Counted from the first letter of the stretch, positions 49,189 through 60,394 are shown. The stretch is 64,000 nt of DNA from Thinopyrum elongatum (GCA_011799875.1 CM022302.1:376024569-376088568); one strand, 5' to 3'. Translations and numbers: made by a program. Notes: generated by a model not told the origin, from the letters alone.

Positions 49189-50585
49189 CGGCATCTCCAA
49201 CATTGACCCTCAAACCACTCGCAACCGTTTGGACTGAGCCGTTCAGACGTGTTTTGTCATCCAACACGGACCTGCATCGGTCCGTTCGGCGGTCCGGATG
49301 CACTTTTTCTAGCAAACCGGAGACAAATTGGGGGGTTGCAGGCATCTGGACCACTGCGATGCCTGCGTCTGACTAACCTAGCCCACCAAAAAAACATTTC
49401 CCGCACCCGTGTGCTTTCCTGCCCGAAGCCACCCACCAGCATTCATGTCGGCCCAGAGCGGACATGACCGCTCACTGGAGCCAGCGTTGAAGTGGCTCGC
49501 CAGCCGAGAGTGCCGCCCGCTGCGCACGCCTCCTCTTCACATTGAAACGACATCCAATTGCCCGCCTACCTCCATTAAACCGGCACGTGTGCGAAGGAAC
49601 CTACTCCGGCGCCCCGAGCGCCACACATCCGTTCCTGTGGCAGCCGACATTAAATACCTCTCCGACTGGCTCCTCGCAACTTCTCGCAATATATACGTGT
49701 CCAGGTGTCGGGCAAGAACCACATCTCACCTCCGCTCTCTCCATCTCCTCCTTGTACAACACCCGCCATGGCCTCCGGTGAACAGAAGAAGGAGTTCTTC
49801 AGCATTGCAGCTTCCTGGGTTGCCCAACGAGCCAGTCCGATTCAGGTTGGTTTGCCAGCAAACCCTCCAGATCCAGTGCCACCACCATCGCCACCGCCAC
49901 CCCCACCTCGCCCGTCCAAATCCAGGCTGGATATACACGCCATCTCCCGGCAAATCCACCGCGAGCAATGGTGGCAACGCGCCAGGCAGGTGGGGAAAGA
50001 AGCCATGTCGGTGGAGGCCAGCGTGTCCGCGGCCACCACGGATAGCGAGGAAAAGTAGATCATGGGAGGCCGTCGCCGCTTGGGTCCCAGGAAGGCCACT
50101 GCCACTGTGTCGCCGAGTTACACAGCCGGTGTCTTGCCCGGTGAGTGGGGGCGTAGACCACGGCGATCGTCTTCCCCCTCCCCAAACCGACCCTGATCTG
50201 TGCTTCACGGAAGCGGGGAAGACTATCCTTCCCCTCTCGCTGAAACATATCCCTCCAGGGCATCCGGCCGGCAGTCCGATGAGCGGGCTGCCGGACCTAA
50301 GGAAGACATGTCGTGGGAGTGGCAATCCGCCGCGGCTGCCCGTAGACTAGTTTTACCACAGCGCGGTATAGTTTAGTTAAAATATTCCCGAATTGTAAAT
50401 GTTTTTGTTTGGTTTGAATGAAAATCATCCTGTTTGCATGTAATTCGTTCGGTTTGTTTGAAGAGTGTTTGAAATGTATGTGGGTAGCATTGGATGGGCG
50501 CCTCCTGCATCCATGTCGTGGACTACTCCCCCCTATCCTCGGACGAATGTGGTGTCCGGTTTGCGGGTCAGCATTGGAGATGACC
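49189..50585 (+). mobile_element. Harbinger-like element with complete ends (1397 bp)
   Basis: The left end CGGCATCTCCAACATTGACC and the reverse complement of the right end (GGTCATCTCCAATGCTGACC) are inverted over about 28 bp. TAA flanks both sides (49186-49188 and 50586-50588), the target typical of PIF/Harbinger. No DDE transposase is visible. It carries one short frame at 49768-50058. The related inverted copy is 44662-46022. Confidence 0.75.
49768..50058 (+). CDS. Small proline-rich protein of unknown function in Harbinger-like element
   Basis: 96-residue frame with ATG in a CCGCCATGG context (good plant start). Visible parts are an N-terminal KKEFFSIAASWV segment, a proline-rich centre (PPDPVPPPSPPPPPP) and a basic helix-like HREQWWQRARQVGKE near the end. 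A damaged version sits in the sister element at 44979-45451, so the frame was present before the two copies diverged. It may be the remnant first exon of a larger element gene. I do not recognise the family. Confidence 0.4.
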   Translation: MASGEQKKEFFSIAASWVAQRASPIQVGLPANPPDPVPPPSPPPPPPRPSKSRLDIHAISRQIHREQWWQRARQVGKEAMSVEASVSAATTDSEEK

Positions 50586-50588
50586 TAA

Positions 50589-51101
50589 CACTGTCATTTA
50601 GCCCCATGCATACTCTTTGTTCACACACAATGCAAGCATGGAACATGTCTATTTTTTTTAAAATAGTAGCTTTTGATTTAGATCATTTTCTTCATATACA
50701 ATTCATCTGAAATTAATCTTTAAATTTCTGGGGCAACGCGGGGAAATCAATAAAACCCGGATGTAGTGCCCCATAGAGCTAGATTCCATGTCCTGGTTGC
50801 CTGAGTCGTTTGAACAGCTGGTCCCCTTGGCTACATACTAGCGCTCGTACACTGCATACTGTGTCACTCTTCTCTTCCTTTTAATTCGTTGTTGAAAAAT
50901 CGAAACGGACAAGAGAAGAGAGAGCTAGAGCCGGGGACCAACTGTTGTAGCTAATGTTTGCACAGCGTACATGTGCTGCTGCTGCGGCTACATGCAGCTA
51001 GCTGATGCTTCGCATGCAAACGTACAGGAACCCACCAGCCCGCTGTGATGTTTCCATGGACGCCTGTATGTTGTGTGAAGAGAGGGCGCGGTAAATTAAT
51101 A
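50589..51101. other. No gene seen
   Basis: Mixed sequence without open frames of note, ending at the TA target (51100-51101) of a tiny Stowaway remnant. Confidence 0.4.
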
Positions 51102-51149
51102 CTCCCTCCGTTCCAAATTACTCGTCGTGGTTGTTTTAGTTCAAGGGAG
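51102..51149. mobile_element. Stowaway MITE reduced to 48 bp
   Basis: CTCCCTCCGTTCC at the left and CAAGGGAG at the right are flanked by TA on both sides (51100-51101, 51150-51151). The normal 150-300 bp interior is missing, so this is an internal deletion derivative. Confidence 0.6.
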
Positions 51150-51180
51150 TAAATGACGCGTTAATCTTGAAGCTCTCGTC

Positions 51181-51318
51181 TGATAGTATAAAATATTGCG
51201 CCGCGCGCGCAGGTCCGGAGGAGTGCATATCTGGTGATACGGTGCCTCATACGGTGATAGTATAAAATATTGCGCCGCGCGCGCAGGTCCGGAGGAGTGC
51301 ATATCTGGTGATACGGTG
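51181..51318. repeat. Perfect duplication of a 64-bp unit
   Basis: 51181-51244 is repeated without change at 51255-51318 (TGATAGTATAAAATATTGCG start, GATACGGTG end), separated by 10 bp. It includes a CGCGCGCG core. Confidence 0.92.
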
Positions 51319-51543
51319 TCCCCTGATCCAGGACAAGGTGGGGCGTTGGATCTGGACTGGAGGCCCAGGATTGAGTAGGGTCAGCTCGCATTGGAAATTA
51401 TGCAAAAGACACCCTGGGTTGTTCCGTAATAGAGTGACGAAGTACATATCCCTTCGTTTTGTTCGCCTCTTCTTCTTCTTCTTCGGCACGACTAGTTTCC
51501 CCACCACCGCCGCCTAGGTTAGGTCCTACCGCCGCCGGCCACC

Positions 51544-53120
51544 ATGGCGCATGCCCCATCCACTCATGGCAGCCCCAATTCAGAGCAGACTATAGGGATC
51601 GCGCACGCGTGCCGATTCGTTTTCTCAGAGTCGGTCGAACTGTTGACAGTTCCATGGGAACCGAGACGGACCTCTCCCCGTCGCCGCTGAAGATCGGGTA
51701 TGCGGAAGTACCTCCTTTGTCGTTGGCAACTTGGCATCTGGGCCGTTTTCTAGTATTCAATTTCGTGATTTTGCTTATTTGGTTTTAGGACTGGGTGTCG
51801 GTGCTGCGGGGATTGTTGTCGTTCGGGCGGTTCCTATACGAGCTACTCGAGCAGGATACCCCTGCGCATCTTCGCCGTCACCGACCGCTACCATAGTGCC
51901 TGTCTAATCACCTCCAACTGTTGCAATTGACAAATGAAATAAGTGAAATATTTGTGCAAATACAACTACATCTAATGTTAGTTGTAGTTATGAGAATTTA
52001 AGGTCTGACGATGCAGTCTCAGTGGTTGTTAAAGTTTGTTACATGCATCAGTATCTTAATTTTTTCAGAATCAGAAGAATGCTTGCTGCAAGCCTGGAAT
52101 ATGGACAAAGTCTTGTTTAGTCACCGGCTACAACATCTTGCTAAATCAGTTCTGGCATCTAATCAAGAAATCTAGCAGTGTTACAATGTTGACTGTTGCT
52201 TCCTATCCTAACATGTCTAGCTGAACTCTATATACACATAATCTTTCTTATAAAGTGTCACAGGATTTTTCTTATAAAGTGTCTAGCTGAAAAACCACAT
52301 CTTCAGCCTAGCGTAAGTGAGCATTCAGACTTTTACCGGGTCATGTCTTATAGATTGAGTGATTGATTAAAATTCATGCCAAATGAGGGCCAATAATGTT
52401 TGACTAACAGAAATCCCAGTTAAACTCTATGTCAGGCTGAGACCACCGACACCGAGTACTGGAACTCTATGTAGTTATTCTCACTTCACAGCAGCTGGAA
52501 TTAGAGAAGTTCGACGAATCTAACTTAGTTTTCCACAGTGTATTAAACCGACTTACTGGCCATTTATGTTCTGCCGAGGATTATAGTGCATCAGCTTCCA
52601 GACCAAAAATCTACAACTACAACTATGTATAGGTGGCTCACATCATTTTTTGGAGTATGGGAATATGTGAGCACGTAATAGAAACTTTATATTTGATCTG
52701 GCTTGTGTAAGTATTGTTTGATCTTCATTATAAAAGTGCCAGATTTATCTTACAAATGATAGTTCTACTGTAATTGTGCAGGGTTCAACATACGAGCCTG
52801 AGTGTTTGCATATGATTTTTTACATGTTCTTGTAGGTCAAGAAACAGCAAAATCGACCAGGAGAATTAAATGGTGCAACAGATATGCAAGTTATTTGGCA
52901 TAAAAAAAGTGTTTACATATTTTCCATTAATGTTGCACTGTTTTTTCGAAAGGCTCTTTTAGATTCTAATTCTTGATTTTATCATGTAGGATTGCATTTG
53001 TACCCACCATTGGAGGCAATGCAAGGAGAATAAGGACTCATGAAAGTGTTGTGTACTGAAGTTTTTCTATTAAGCTATGTATATTTGTGAACTAAATGAT
53101 ACTTTTGTAAATATAAATAT
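51544..53120 (+). pseudogene. Weak gene-like relic (unknown)
   Basis: Upstream is a TTCTTC-rich, GCC-rich stretch like a grass 5' untranslated region and an ATG in GGCCACCATGG context (51544), giving 48 codons. A second ATG (51653) reads MGTETDLSPSPLKI and then meets a possible donor (GGGTATGC). After TTTTAG at 51788 a frame reads DWVSVLRGLLSFGRF and LYELLEQDTPAH, but splice phase is off by one. Later stretches at 52075-52110, 52838-52885 and 52990-53035 sit between splice-like signals, and AT-rich 3' end-like sequence follows near 53110. It could be a decayed gene or captured fragment. I recognise no domain. Confidence 0.25.
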
Positions 53121-53481
53121 TGAGTTCGTGCTAATTCCAAGACAAAGATGGCAGCATATGGTGCACCTTTTTACTTTTCTTTTTTTGAAGTGAGTCTGTG
53201 ATCTTTTGATACAAATGAATGGAAAATGGGTTCTTGATGCAACCTAAATTTTGTATTCCATACTAAAAGTGCTTTTTTCTTTGAGTGCTTCTGTTCCAGT
53301 GATAATAAGGCATTGCATTATGTACTTAGAAATTTTGGTGGCAACCTGAAGGCTGCAAGATGCCGGTGTTTCTTTTTGGGGGCGTTCTGCAGCCTCTTAG
53401 TCCATTTTTGCGAAGACATGTTGTTTTCTAGGGGCAAAACGCAAATGTTCCAAGAGGCCATATGTAAATGGGCTGCAGATT
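53121..53481. other. No gene seen
   Basis: T-rich then mixed sequence. The 68-codon frame at 53313-53519 has no recognisable content. Confidence 0.35.
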
Positions 53482-53713
53482 CTCTACCTTGCCATGGCAA
53501 AGGTAGAGAGCTACAGTGAGAGCTACAGTACCTCTAACTTCCCCATCTTTCGGCCGTTGGATCGAGGACGAACCGCCCATATCGGATGCAACAGTAGCGA
53601 TATGAACAGTGTACGTGCTACAGTATTGTACGAACAGTACATGTGCTACAGTGATTCGCTCGATCTGAACTGCCAGCTTTTGATCCAACGACTCTTCCGG
53701 CTAAGGTAGAGGG
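53482..53713. mobile_element. Candidate hairpin MITE (about 230 bp)
   Basis: CTCTACCTTGCC near 53482 pairs with GGCTAAGGTAGAG at 53699-53711, and CGGCCGTTGGATCGA (53551) pairs with TTGATCCAACGACTC (53677). The left end itself also forms a 14-bp hairpin around GCCATGGC (53481-53509). Superfamily unknown. Confidence 0.45.
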
Positions 53714-54019
53714 GGCGTTGCTGTGATGAAGTCAGAGAAGCCGCGCCCATGTAAATGCACTAGTGACTTGATCCTACCCCTTTATCTGAGATCTGACCCA
53801 TCATGCAGCCCCGGAGGAGCGTATCATCCAATAGACCGGAGCACTGGATATTTTCCCGGTCCGGAGCGATCACATTTGCATGCATGCAGCTGGCCGAAAC
53901 ACGTACGTGCACCATATCAAGTCAGAACTCATCAGAAGCTGTATTTGCAGGAAATCTACTACTCGCAAGCTTTTGCGGTAGCTACCCGCGACCGAAATCA
54001 CAAAGTCAACTTAGCTGGC
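53714..54019. other. No gene seen
   Basis: Short unassigned stretch up to the TA target of the Stowaway element. Confidence 0.35.
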
Positions 54020-54021
54020 TA

Positions 54022-54280
54022 CTCCCTTCGTTCTTGAAAGAATGTATTTCCAACTTTATTGAAAAGTCAAATTTTTTTATGTTTGACCGTATTTATACAA
54101 TAATAGACCACATTTATGCCATCAAATTAGTAGCATTAGATTCATGATAAAATATATTTTCATCATATACCTATTTTGTTTCACAAGCATTGATATATTT
54201 TTGCACAAAGTCGGTTAAACTTTAAGATAGTTTGACCCTCCAGCAAAGTCGGAAGTACACTCTTTAAAAAACGGAGGGAG
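54022..54280. mobile_element. Stowaway (Tc1/Mariner) MITE, 259 bp
   Basis: Ends CTCCCTTCGTTC and (reverse complement of the right end) CTCCCTCCGT, with TA on both sides (54020-54021, 54281-54282). AT-rich non-coding interior, the classic Triticeae Stowaway pattern. Confidence 0.9.
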
Positions 54281-54282
54281 TA

Positions 54283-54753
54283 GTTTGCAAAGACGGTATG
54301 TAAGCTAGGCATGCATGCGGACGTACGTACCACCGCCATAGAAGATAAGATACAGGTAACTAATATTTTCCTGGAGAAAGAAATAAGAGCAGCTGGCCTC
54401 GCCATGATTTTCCAGGCCATAGCAGTCTGAGCGGAATTCAGAAATGATGATAGCAATGGTCGGAGCAGATCGGGACAGGTTATATACATTCGAACCAAGC
54501 TCGACGCGGCATCTAGCAGCTCCATATACGTACGGAGCTACAGACCCGTAGATTGCGCGTAGTAGTATTATAGAGACGAGACGACTGCTTGTGTACAAGC
54601 GCAGTATACAGACAGATAGCCTTTTTGAGGGAGGAGGAATGCGAATGGCTTTGGTAGTTATTATAGCTCTGTGTGCGTGCAGCGGGTCCGATCGAGGTGA
54701 CTGGTGTAAAGGCCGAAAGAACAGCTACCAGATGCAGCTCGAACCAAAGCATC
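54283..54753. other. No gene seen between two Stowaways
   Basis: Mixed sequence. The open frames here (for example 54181-54525 on the minus strand) overlap MITE sequence and show no domain. Confidence 0.4.
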
Positions 54754-54755
54754 TA

Positions 54756-54992
54756 CTCCCTCCTTCCATCTATATAAGACCTAATGCGTTTTTTTAGGCT
54801 AACTTTGACCAAATGTTAGAGCAATAATATATGACATGCAACTTACACAAAACACACCGTCAAATTCGTATGTGAAAGGAACTTTCAATGATATAATTTT
54901 TACATTATACATGTCATGTACTATTAATTTTATCAATAGTCAAAGGTGATCTTGAAAAACGTATTAGACCCTGTATAGACGAAAGGAGGGAG
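54756..54992. mobile_element. Stowaway (Tc1/Mariner) MITE, 237 bp
   Basis: Ends CTCCCTCCTTCCATCTATAT and (reverse complement) CTCCCTCCTTTCGTCTATAC, flanked by TA (54754-54755, 54993-54994). Confidence 0.92.
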
Positions 54993-55191
54993 TAGCTAGG
55001 CACCCGCCTCTGTAACGGCTCATCAGCGGTCGAACAGCACCTATTTTGACTTTTGTGGAATCAGTTGATGACCAGAGCCAGAAGCATTTATTATATTGCA
55101 GCCAATCATGTTCATGTTAAAATGAGGAAGCTAGCCAAATTACCATGTTTCCTTTATATGTCTCGAAGCGAAAATAAAAAAAATCTTGTAA

Positions 55192-56831
55192 GGGCGTGTT
55201 TGGTTGCCCGCATATAGGCCAACCAGGCTCGTCCCAGAAGAATCCGTCCTGTTTGGTTGCCTGCGTTTTCTGTTGGGCCTGCACCGCATGATGTTTAAAG
55301 CGCCTCTGGGCCTGGCTCGCTGGAAATGCTCATATCGACGGTTTCTCGCGAGCCAGGCCAGAGCGATGCACAACGAGCGCACATGGGTGGGCCCCTTGCA
55401 CCTGAAGAGATGAAGAGACTAGAGGGATGCGAGCTCTGTACGTGTTTCTTCTTCCTCCTCCACTAACTTCATGCCTAATCTCCTTTCTTCCTTCTCCTCT
55501 CTAATCTACACAACGGTGCTTCGATTCGAGATAAGCTCTACACGAAAAAGATGCACACGATATTACGGTTCCATTTTTACATCGGTTCATACTTTTGTCG
55601 ACCGTAAATGCTCAATTTCATGTTCATGTTCGAAGCTATTTTGGACGAATTTTATCAAATTCATCGTATACAGTCGGCCGTTTGAAATTTCCTTTGACCG
55701 GCAACTTCATCACGCAGTTCCACACGACATTCGTATTGCAAGTTTTCTGTTTCGACGATCCTACTGCACTGACGCTGCTATTACGTGCACACTGTATTTC
55801 TTCTCCTCTGTCCCTCCTGTTCGTCCCTTTTGCGCCGGCACCGTTCCTCTTGGCCTCCTTGCCCGCATCCTACTACACTAGAGTCGTCTCCGCGTCGGTC
55901 ATCTTGGCCTCCTCTCTCTCATCCTACTGCACTGACGCTGCCATGGCGCAAGCACTGCATTTCTTCTCCTCTGACCACTGTCTCCGTGCGGACTTTCTCT
56001 GCGACGACGAGGCTAGCGACTAGTTCGCCGCGCCGCCGACGGGGTCGCTCGCGCACGACTCCATGCATGTCGTGTCAGACTTGGCGCCACGACCACAGTC
56101 ACCCGCAGTCGCCATGGTCCGACATACACTGCATTTCTCCTCCCCTGTCCTCTGCCTCAACGCTCCTCCGCATGGACTTTCTCTGCGGCAGCGACGCTAG
56201 CAACCAGTTCGCACGGCGCCAGCATGAACGCTCGTCTGAGACTCTATGTTCATCGTGTCGAATACGGCGCCGCGGTCACCGTCCACCGCGATCGCGAGGC
56301 ACGGTGTAACTGTGTGTGTTAATATGTAGAAGTGCATGCTCTAGCCAATGCAACCAAAAGACCGATCTGATGGAAGAGATCAGGCAGCACATTATAACGT
56401 CAACACTCCCCCTCACGTGTGGCTCTCTCAGGCCTAAACGTGGACCGAAAGTGGGCTGCAATTTAAATGCGTCAGCCGGGTCTTGAACTCAAGACCTCTT
56501 GGCTCCGATACCATGTAGAAGGGATAGTTTGCAATACAATAGACCGATCTGATGGAAGAGACTAGACAGCACATTATACGTCAACAAAGTATAAGTGTTA
56601 GCACTTAATCATATCCCGCGTATACAACCAAACACCGTGCAGTTGCGTGACCCGAGACAATGCAGGCAACCAAACAGTGTGCCAAAATTGCTGCCCTAAT
56701 GCGAGAGGTCTAGATGTAGGCAACCAAACAATGTGCAGATGTTAGTTTTTACTCTGTATTTCCTCACCCAGTCTCCGGTGAGCTAGGCTGAGCTAAGCCA
56801 GGACCGGCTGCTACGGCTGCCAAACACGCCC
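55192..56831. mobile_element. Harbinger-like element, 1640 bp, without transposase
   Basis: The left end GGGCGTGTTTGGTTGCC and the reverse complement of the right end (GGGCGTGTTTGGCAGCC) are inverted, with TAA on both sides (55189-55191, 56832-56834). Subterminal GCAACCAAACA words recur near the right end. The middle carries degenerate repeats (a CTGCATTTCTTCTCCTCT-type core near 55790, 55955 and 56130) which create several open frames of no recognised content. A TRIM sits at 56325-56586. Confidence 0.65.
56325..56586 (-). mobile_element. TRIM: miniature LTR retrotransposon of 262 bp
   Basis: Two direct repeats, 56325-56405 (81 bp) and 56514-56586 (73 bp), share TGTAGAAG starts, a GACCGATCTGATGGAAGAG core and GTCAACA ends. 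On the minus strand the order is LTR (56586-56514), primer site TGGTATCGGAGCC (56513-56501), a 95-bp interior, a GTGAGGGGGAG polypurine tract, then LTR (56405-56325). This is a complete non-coding LTR retrotransposon layout. No clear target duplication is left. It depends on enzymes from other elements. Confidence 0.8.
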
Positions 56832-56834
56832 TAA

Positions 56835-57449
56835 ATGTTTCTTTGTTTTTTTTCGCTCGTACGTTTTAGTGACCTACTATTCTACTTTTTTTTAGAAACT
56901 ACTAATCTACAATATTGAAAGAACGTTGTAGATATACACATATCTCTAGACTTAGTTAGGATAATTAAATTAAATTATTAAATACACATCCGACTATCGG
57001 ATCGTTGGGCGTTGGCAGTGAGCTTATTATTTATTTCTCATAAACCCCATGTGGACAACAATGTCACACTGCTAGACTAATTTCTAGAGAATCGCTCGGT
57101 TTTCACCGCAAAACTAAGACCACACACTGCAATAGTAGCAAGGTTTTGTTTTAGATCACCAAAAGTGACTGATCCTTCAAAAGATTGCCCTTTCAAATTG
57201 AATATTTTTCGGTCATTTTACACAAACCTAAATTTACTACAAGAGGCACTTTTATATTTGCTGGAAATATCTATAAGTGAAGTTTTTCTCAAATATGCAC
57301 GAGAGTGTGTATCATATATTATAGGAGAGAAGGGTACACAAATCCAGCCACTTGGGTGGGGTAAATGTTACATGGTAGCCCATTCTCTACTCTTGATTCA
57401 CCCACCTAGCCAGCGCCGCAAAGAAGGAGTCATTGTCCCCCTTTAGGAT
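56835..57449. other. No gene seen
   Basis: AT-rich sequence. The 93-codon frame at 57165-57446 shows no motif. Confidence 0.35.
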
Positions 57450-57790
57450 CCCAGCTTGCTACCATACTCGGCCTTCGCTGTCATTTTGCCTATGACCGTT
57501 CATGGGGATGGCGAAGCGCCATCGAAGACTATGGAGCTCCGGTGCTTCCACAATTCCCATAAGACTAGCGTGGTGATAGTCCGCGTTTCCTTCTGCTGCC
57601 GACCGATGCATCTCCTGCTACTGCACCAAGGAACGAGGGTGTCCCTGACATATCCGGGTACCCAAGCCAAAGCGCACTCGATCAAGATGTGGTTGATGGA
57701 CTCCTCTTGTTGATCATAGAACGGATAGCTATCGTGGTGGAGCAATCCTCTCCTCGTTGGACGATCTGAGGTCTAGCACCAGATTCGCAT
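57450..57790 (-). pseudogene. LINE fragment: C-terminal zinc-binding region of non-LTR reverse transcriptase
   Basis: On the minus strand 57745-57500 reads a fragment like the zf-RVT domain at the end of plant LINE polyproteins: DQQEESINHILIECALAW, followed by a LVLWELWKHRSSIVFDGASPS stretch typical of that C-terminus. Upstream RT and endonuclease are absent. Reading continues with damage to either side. Confidence 0.7.
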
Positions 57791-58424
57791 ACCGAGCCCC
57801 ACTGAATATCTGCATTGTAGCAGAGCCTTCGAACTTATGTTGAATTTGTTTCAACTAGACCTACAAGCACTAGCTCTAGGAGCCCACCTCAGCCCATGGG
57901 GCATAATTTCTGGCCATTTGGTACCAGTACCAAACTAGACTCAACACATTGATGGGCTAGGTAGAATCTAGCCTAAGACCAAAGATTCAAAAGAACTGTG
58001 CAAATCAATGTATCGTTAAAAGAGATTTTTTTTTAAGGAAAACAAGCACGTTAATAGACAGCTTTTGCAAACTATGAAATTTATTCCACCACTCATCATT
58101 CCCCTTGATTTGGAAGATTTTAATTGGGCACTTTAAACAGGAAGGGATGGAGTATATAAACAACCCTTGATTAATGCCTTTTGTAAGAGAAAGCTATGAG
58201 ATGTCTTGGATTCATACTAAAATCTATATCTAGATTATGATTTTGTTGCTCTCTCTTTTGTCACTAAATAGAGATCCACATCAATTTTGTACACATGAAT
58301 CATGCTAAAATACCAACAATGTTATATCGCCTTCTACTAGTTAGGACGAACGGTTTTCTTTGCGTGTTCTTTTTTAAGGAAAAGCCAATTGACACTTTAT
58401 TCCAAAATGGACATAGTTACATAT
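57791..58424. other. No gene seen
   Basis: Unassigned sequence. 58341-58368 (TTAGGACGAACGGTTTTCTT start) is repeated with changes at 62484-62511 beyond the solo LTR. Confidence 0.4.
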
Positions 58425-58730
58425 TTGCGTGTGACGCCCCCGGCCCGATCGTGCACTAATCATACACGCAAATGCACACGATCAAGCCTAAGGACTCACG
58501 GGAAGATATCACAACACAACTCTACAACATAAATAAAGTCATATAAGCTTTATATTACAAGCCAGGGGCCTCGAGGGCTCGAATACATAAGCTTGCGTAC
58601 AAGCGTCAGCGGAAGCATCAGATATCTGAGTACAGATATGAAACAGAAACAGAAAGGCCTATAGAAAGGCGGGGCAAAATAAAACACTACGATCGAAAGG
58701 CGTAGGCCTCCTGCCTGGGACCCTCCGATC

Positions 58731-58824
58731 CTACTCCTGGTCGTCAGCCAACTCGTAGTAGTATCCATCCTCTGGGTAGTAGTAGTAGCGATCGTCGGGG
58801 CATCTGTCTCAGGGGCGCCGTCCT
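58731..58824 (-). other. Putative terminal exon of LTR-borne reading frame (solo LTR copy)
   Basis: On the minus strand after GACCAG, it reads an acidic start, then after a 1-nt loss the tail RYYYYPEDGYYYELADDQE and a stop at 58733-58731. It is one base shorter (94 vs 95 nt) than the copies in the intact element, so this copy is shifted. Confidence 0.4.
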
Positions 58825-60394
58825 CTGGTCACGTCAAACTGATATGGGGAGAAAAGGAAAACAAAGCAACCGTGAGTACTCAGAAGTACTCAGCAAGCAA
58901 GGATCTACACTACATATGCAACATTTTCAAAGGAAGGCTGTATATGTGGACTGGGCTGCAGAAATGCCAGAATAGAGAGTAGGCCTAGTCCTATCGAAGA
59001 CTAGCATCTTCAGCGGTCTTGCAGCAATAGAAGAGAGAAGAACAGTATAATATAATGTAGCAGTAATGATATCAACCTCACCCAGAGATCCTTTCTCGAC
59101 TCCCTGCGAGAAAGCAATCCCAGAGCCATACAGTCATCAACCTCGTCCTGAGATCCCTTCTCGACTCCCTGCGAGAAGCAATCCCAGAGCCATAGTATCC
59201 AAGTATCCAGTTCTAAAATTGTATCAATCAGGATACAACTCCGAGTGTCCTTTACCGTAGGACCGGCTATCGATAGAAGTTTTCTTCCCTGCAGGGGTGC
59301 ACCAACTTACCCAACACGCTCGATTAACTCCGGCCGGACACACTTTCCTGGGTCATGCCCGGCCTCGGCCAAACGACACACCGCAGCCCTACCTAGAGCT
59401 CAGCAGAGAGGTCCCCGCCGGTCTACATCCTAAGCGCTCAGGGGTCTTGGGCCATCGCCCTGTGCACTCCGGGTCGTTGCGAGCAGGGTGGATACCAGCG
59501 CCAACGGCACGATCCGACCCGGCCGCAATGCTGAACTGGACGTCTGACAGAACTGTCGGCTGATGCTACGATGCAGAACGCCCATACTATGCCCACGTGA
59601 TGGTTAGTGCTATCAGGCCAGAGGCCTGCTCGGATCAAATATCCAAATCGCTAGTACCTTGGGCTTGCGGTAACGAGCAGAGACTCACGAAAGATGTGAC
59701 CCCATCGCCCCGTCTCGAGGACTTGCTGCAAGGGTTAAGAATGCCCGGCCACGCCTCGTATTCATCACTCGGGAACCATACAGGCAACCCGCCTTCACAT
59801 CACACGCGGGTACCCCTCAGGGTCGACCCGCCATCCAAGTAACAGTGTAAAGTTATCCGTGTGTCCATAACATCAGGGGAATCCGAGGTATCACCCTCGT
59901 TGGATTCCTACTTGATGTATCCGTCAAGGTGAACTCGGAGGAATCACCCTCGCTGGGTTCACCCTTGAGGTGTTGTACGACGGCGTCGTTATCGGAAGTG
60001 GTGAAGGAGGAATCACCCTCGATGACCACGACCGATTAGCTACTCTACAGAGTTAACATCAGAAGTGCTACAAGAGGTTTCACCCTCGGCACTCGATAAT
60101 AACGCTGCAGTGTCGTTACAACAAAAAGGGGGTGATGTGCGGTGCCGGGGCCTAGTCTTCAATCCCGTTGATCGGGTCTTCAGATTATCCAGCGGGGCAG
60201 TCAGGATAAGTGGGGTCACTGATAGGTCTCTACCCAGCCTATACTAAGCAATTTAGGATATACAGGTAATTATCAACAGCAGGATACAATAAACAGGCTA
60301 TGCATCAGAATAGGTAAAGCGGTAGCAGCAGCAATTCTAATGTAAGCATGAGAAATAGAATGGGCGATATCGGTATGCTCAAGGGGGGGCTTGC

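Noticed and set aside
54350..54430. Possible microRNA precursor (short inverted words around CCATGATTTTCCAGGCC)
   Set aside because: The arms are too short and I recognise no known mature sequence.
56460..56520. Possible tRNA gene or tRNA-derived SINE near a B-box-like sequence
   Set aside because: Better explained as the primer binding site and interior of the TRIM; there is no cloverleaf and no A box in place.
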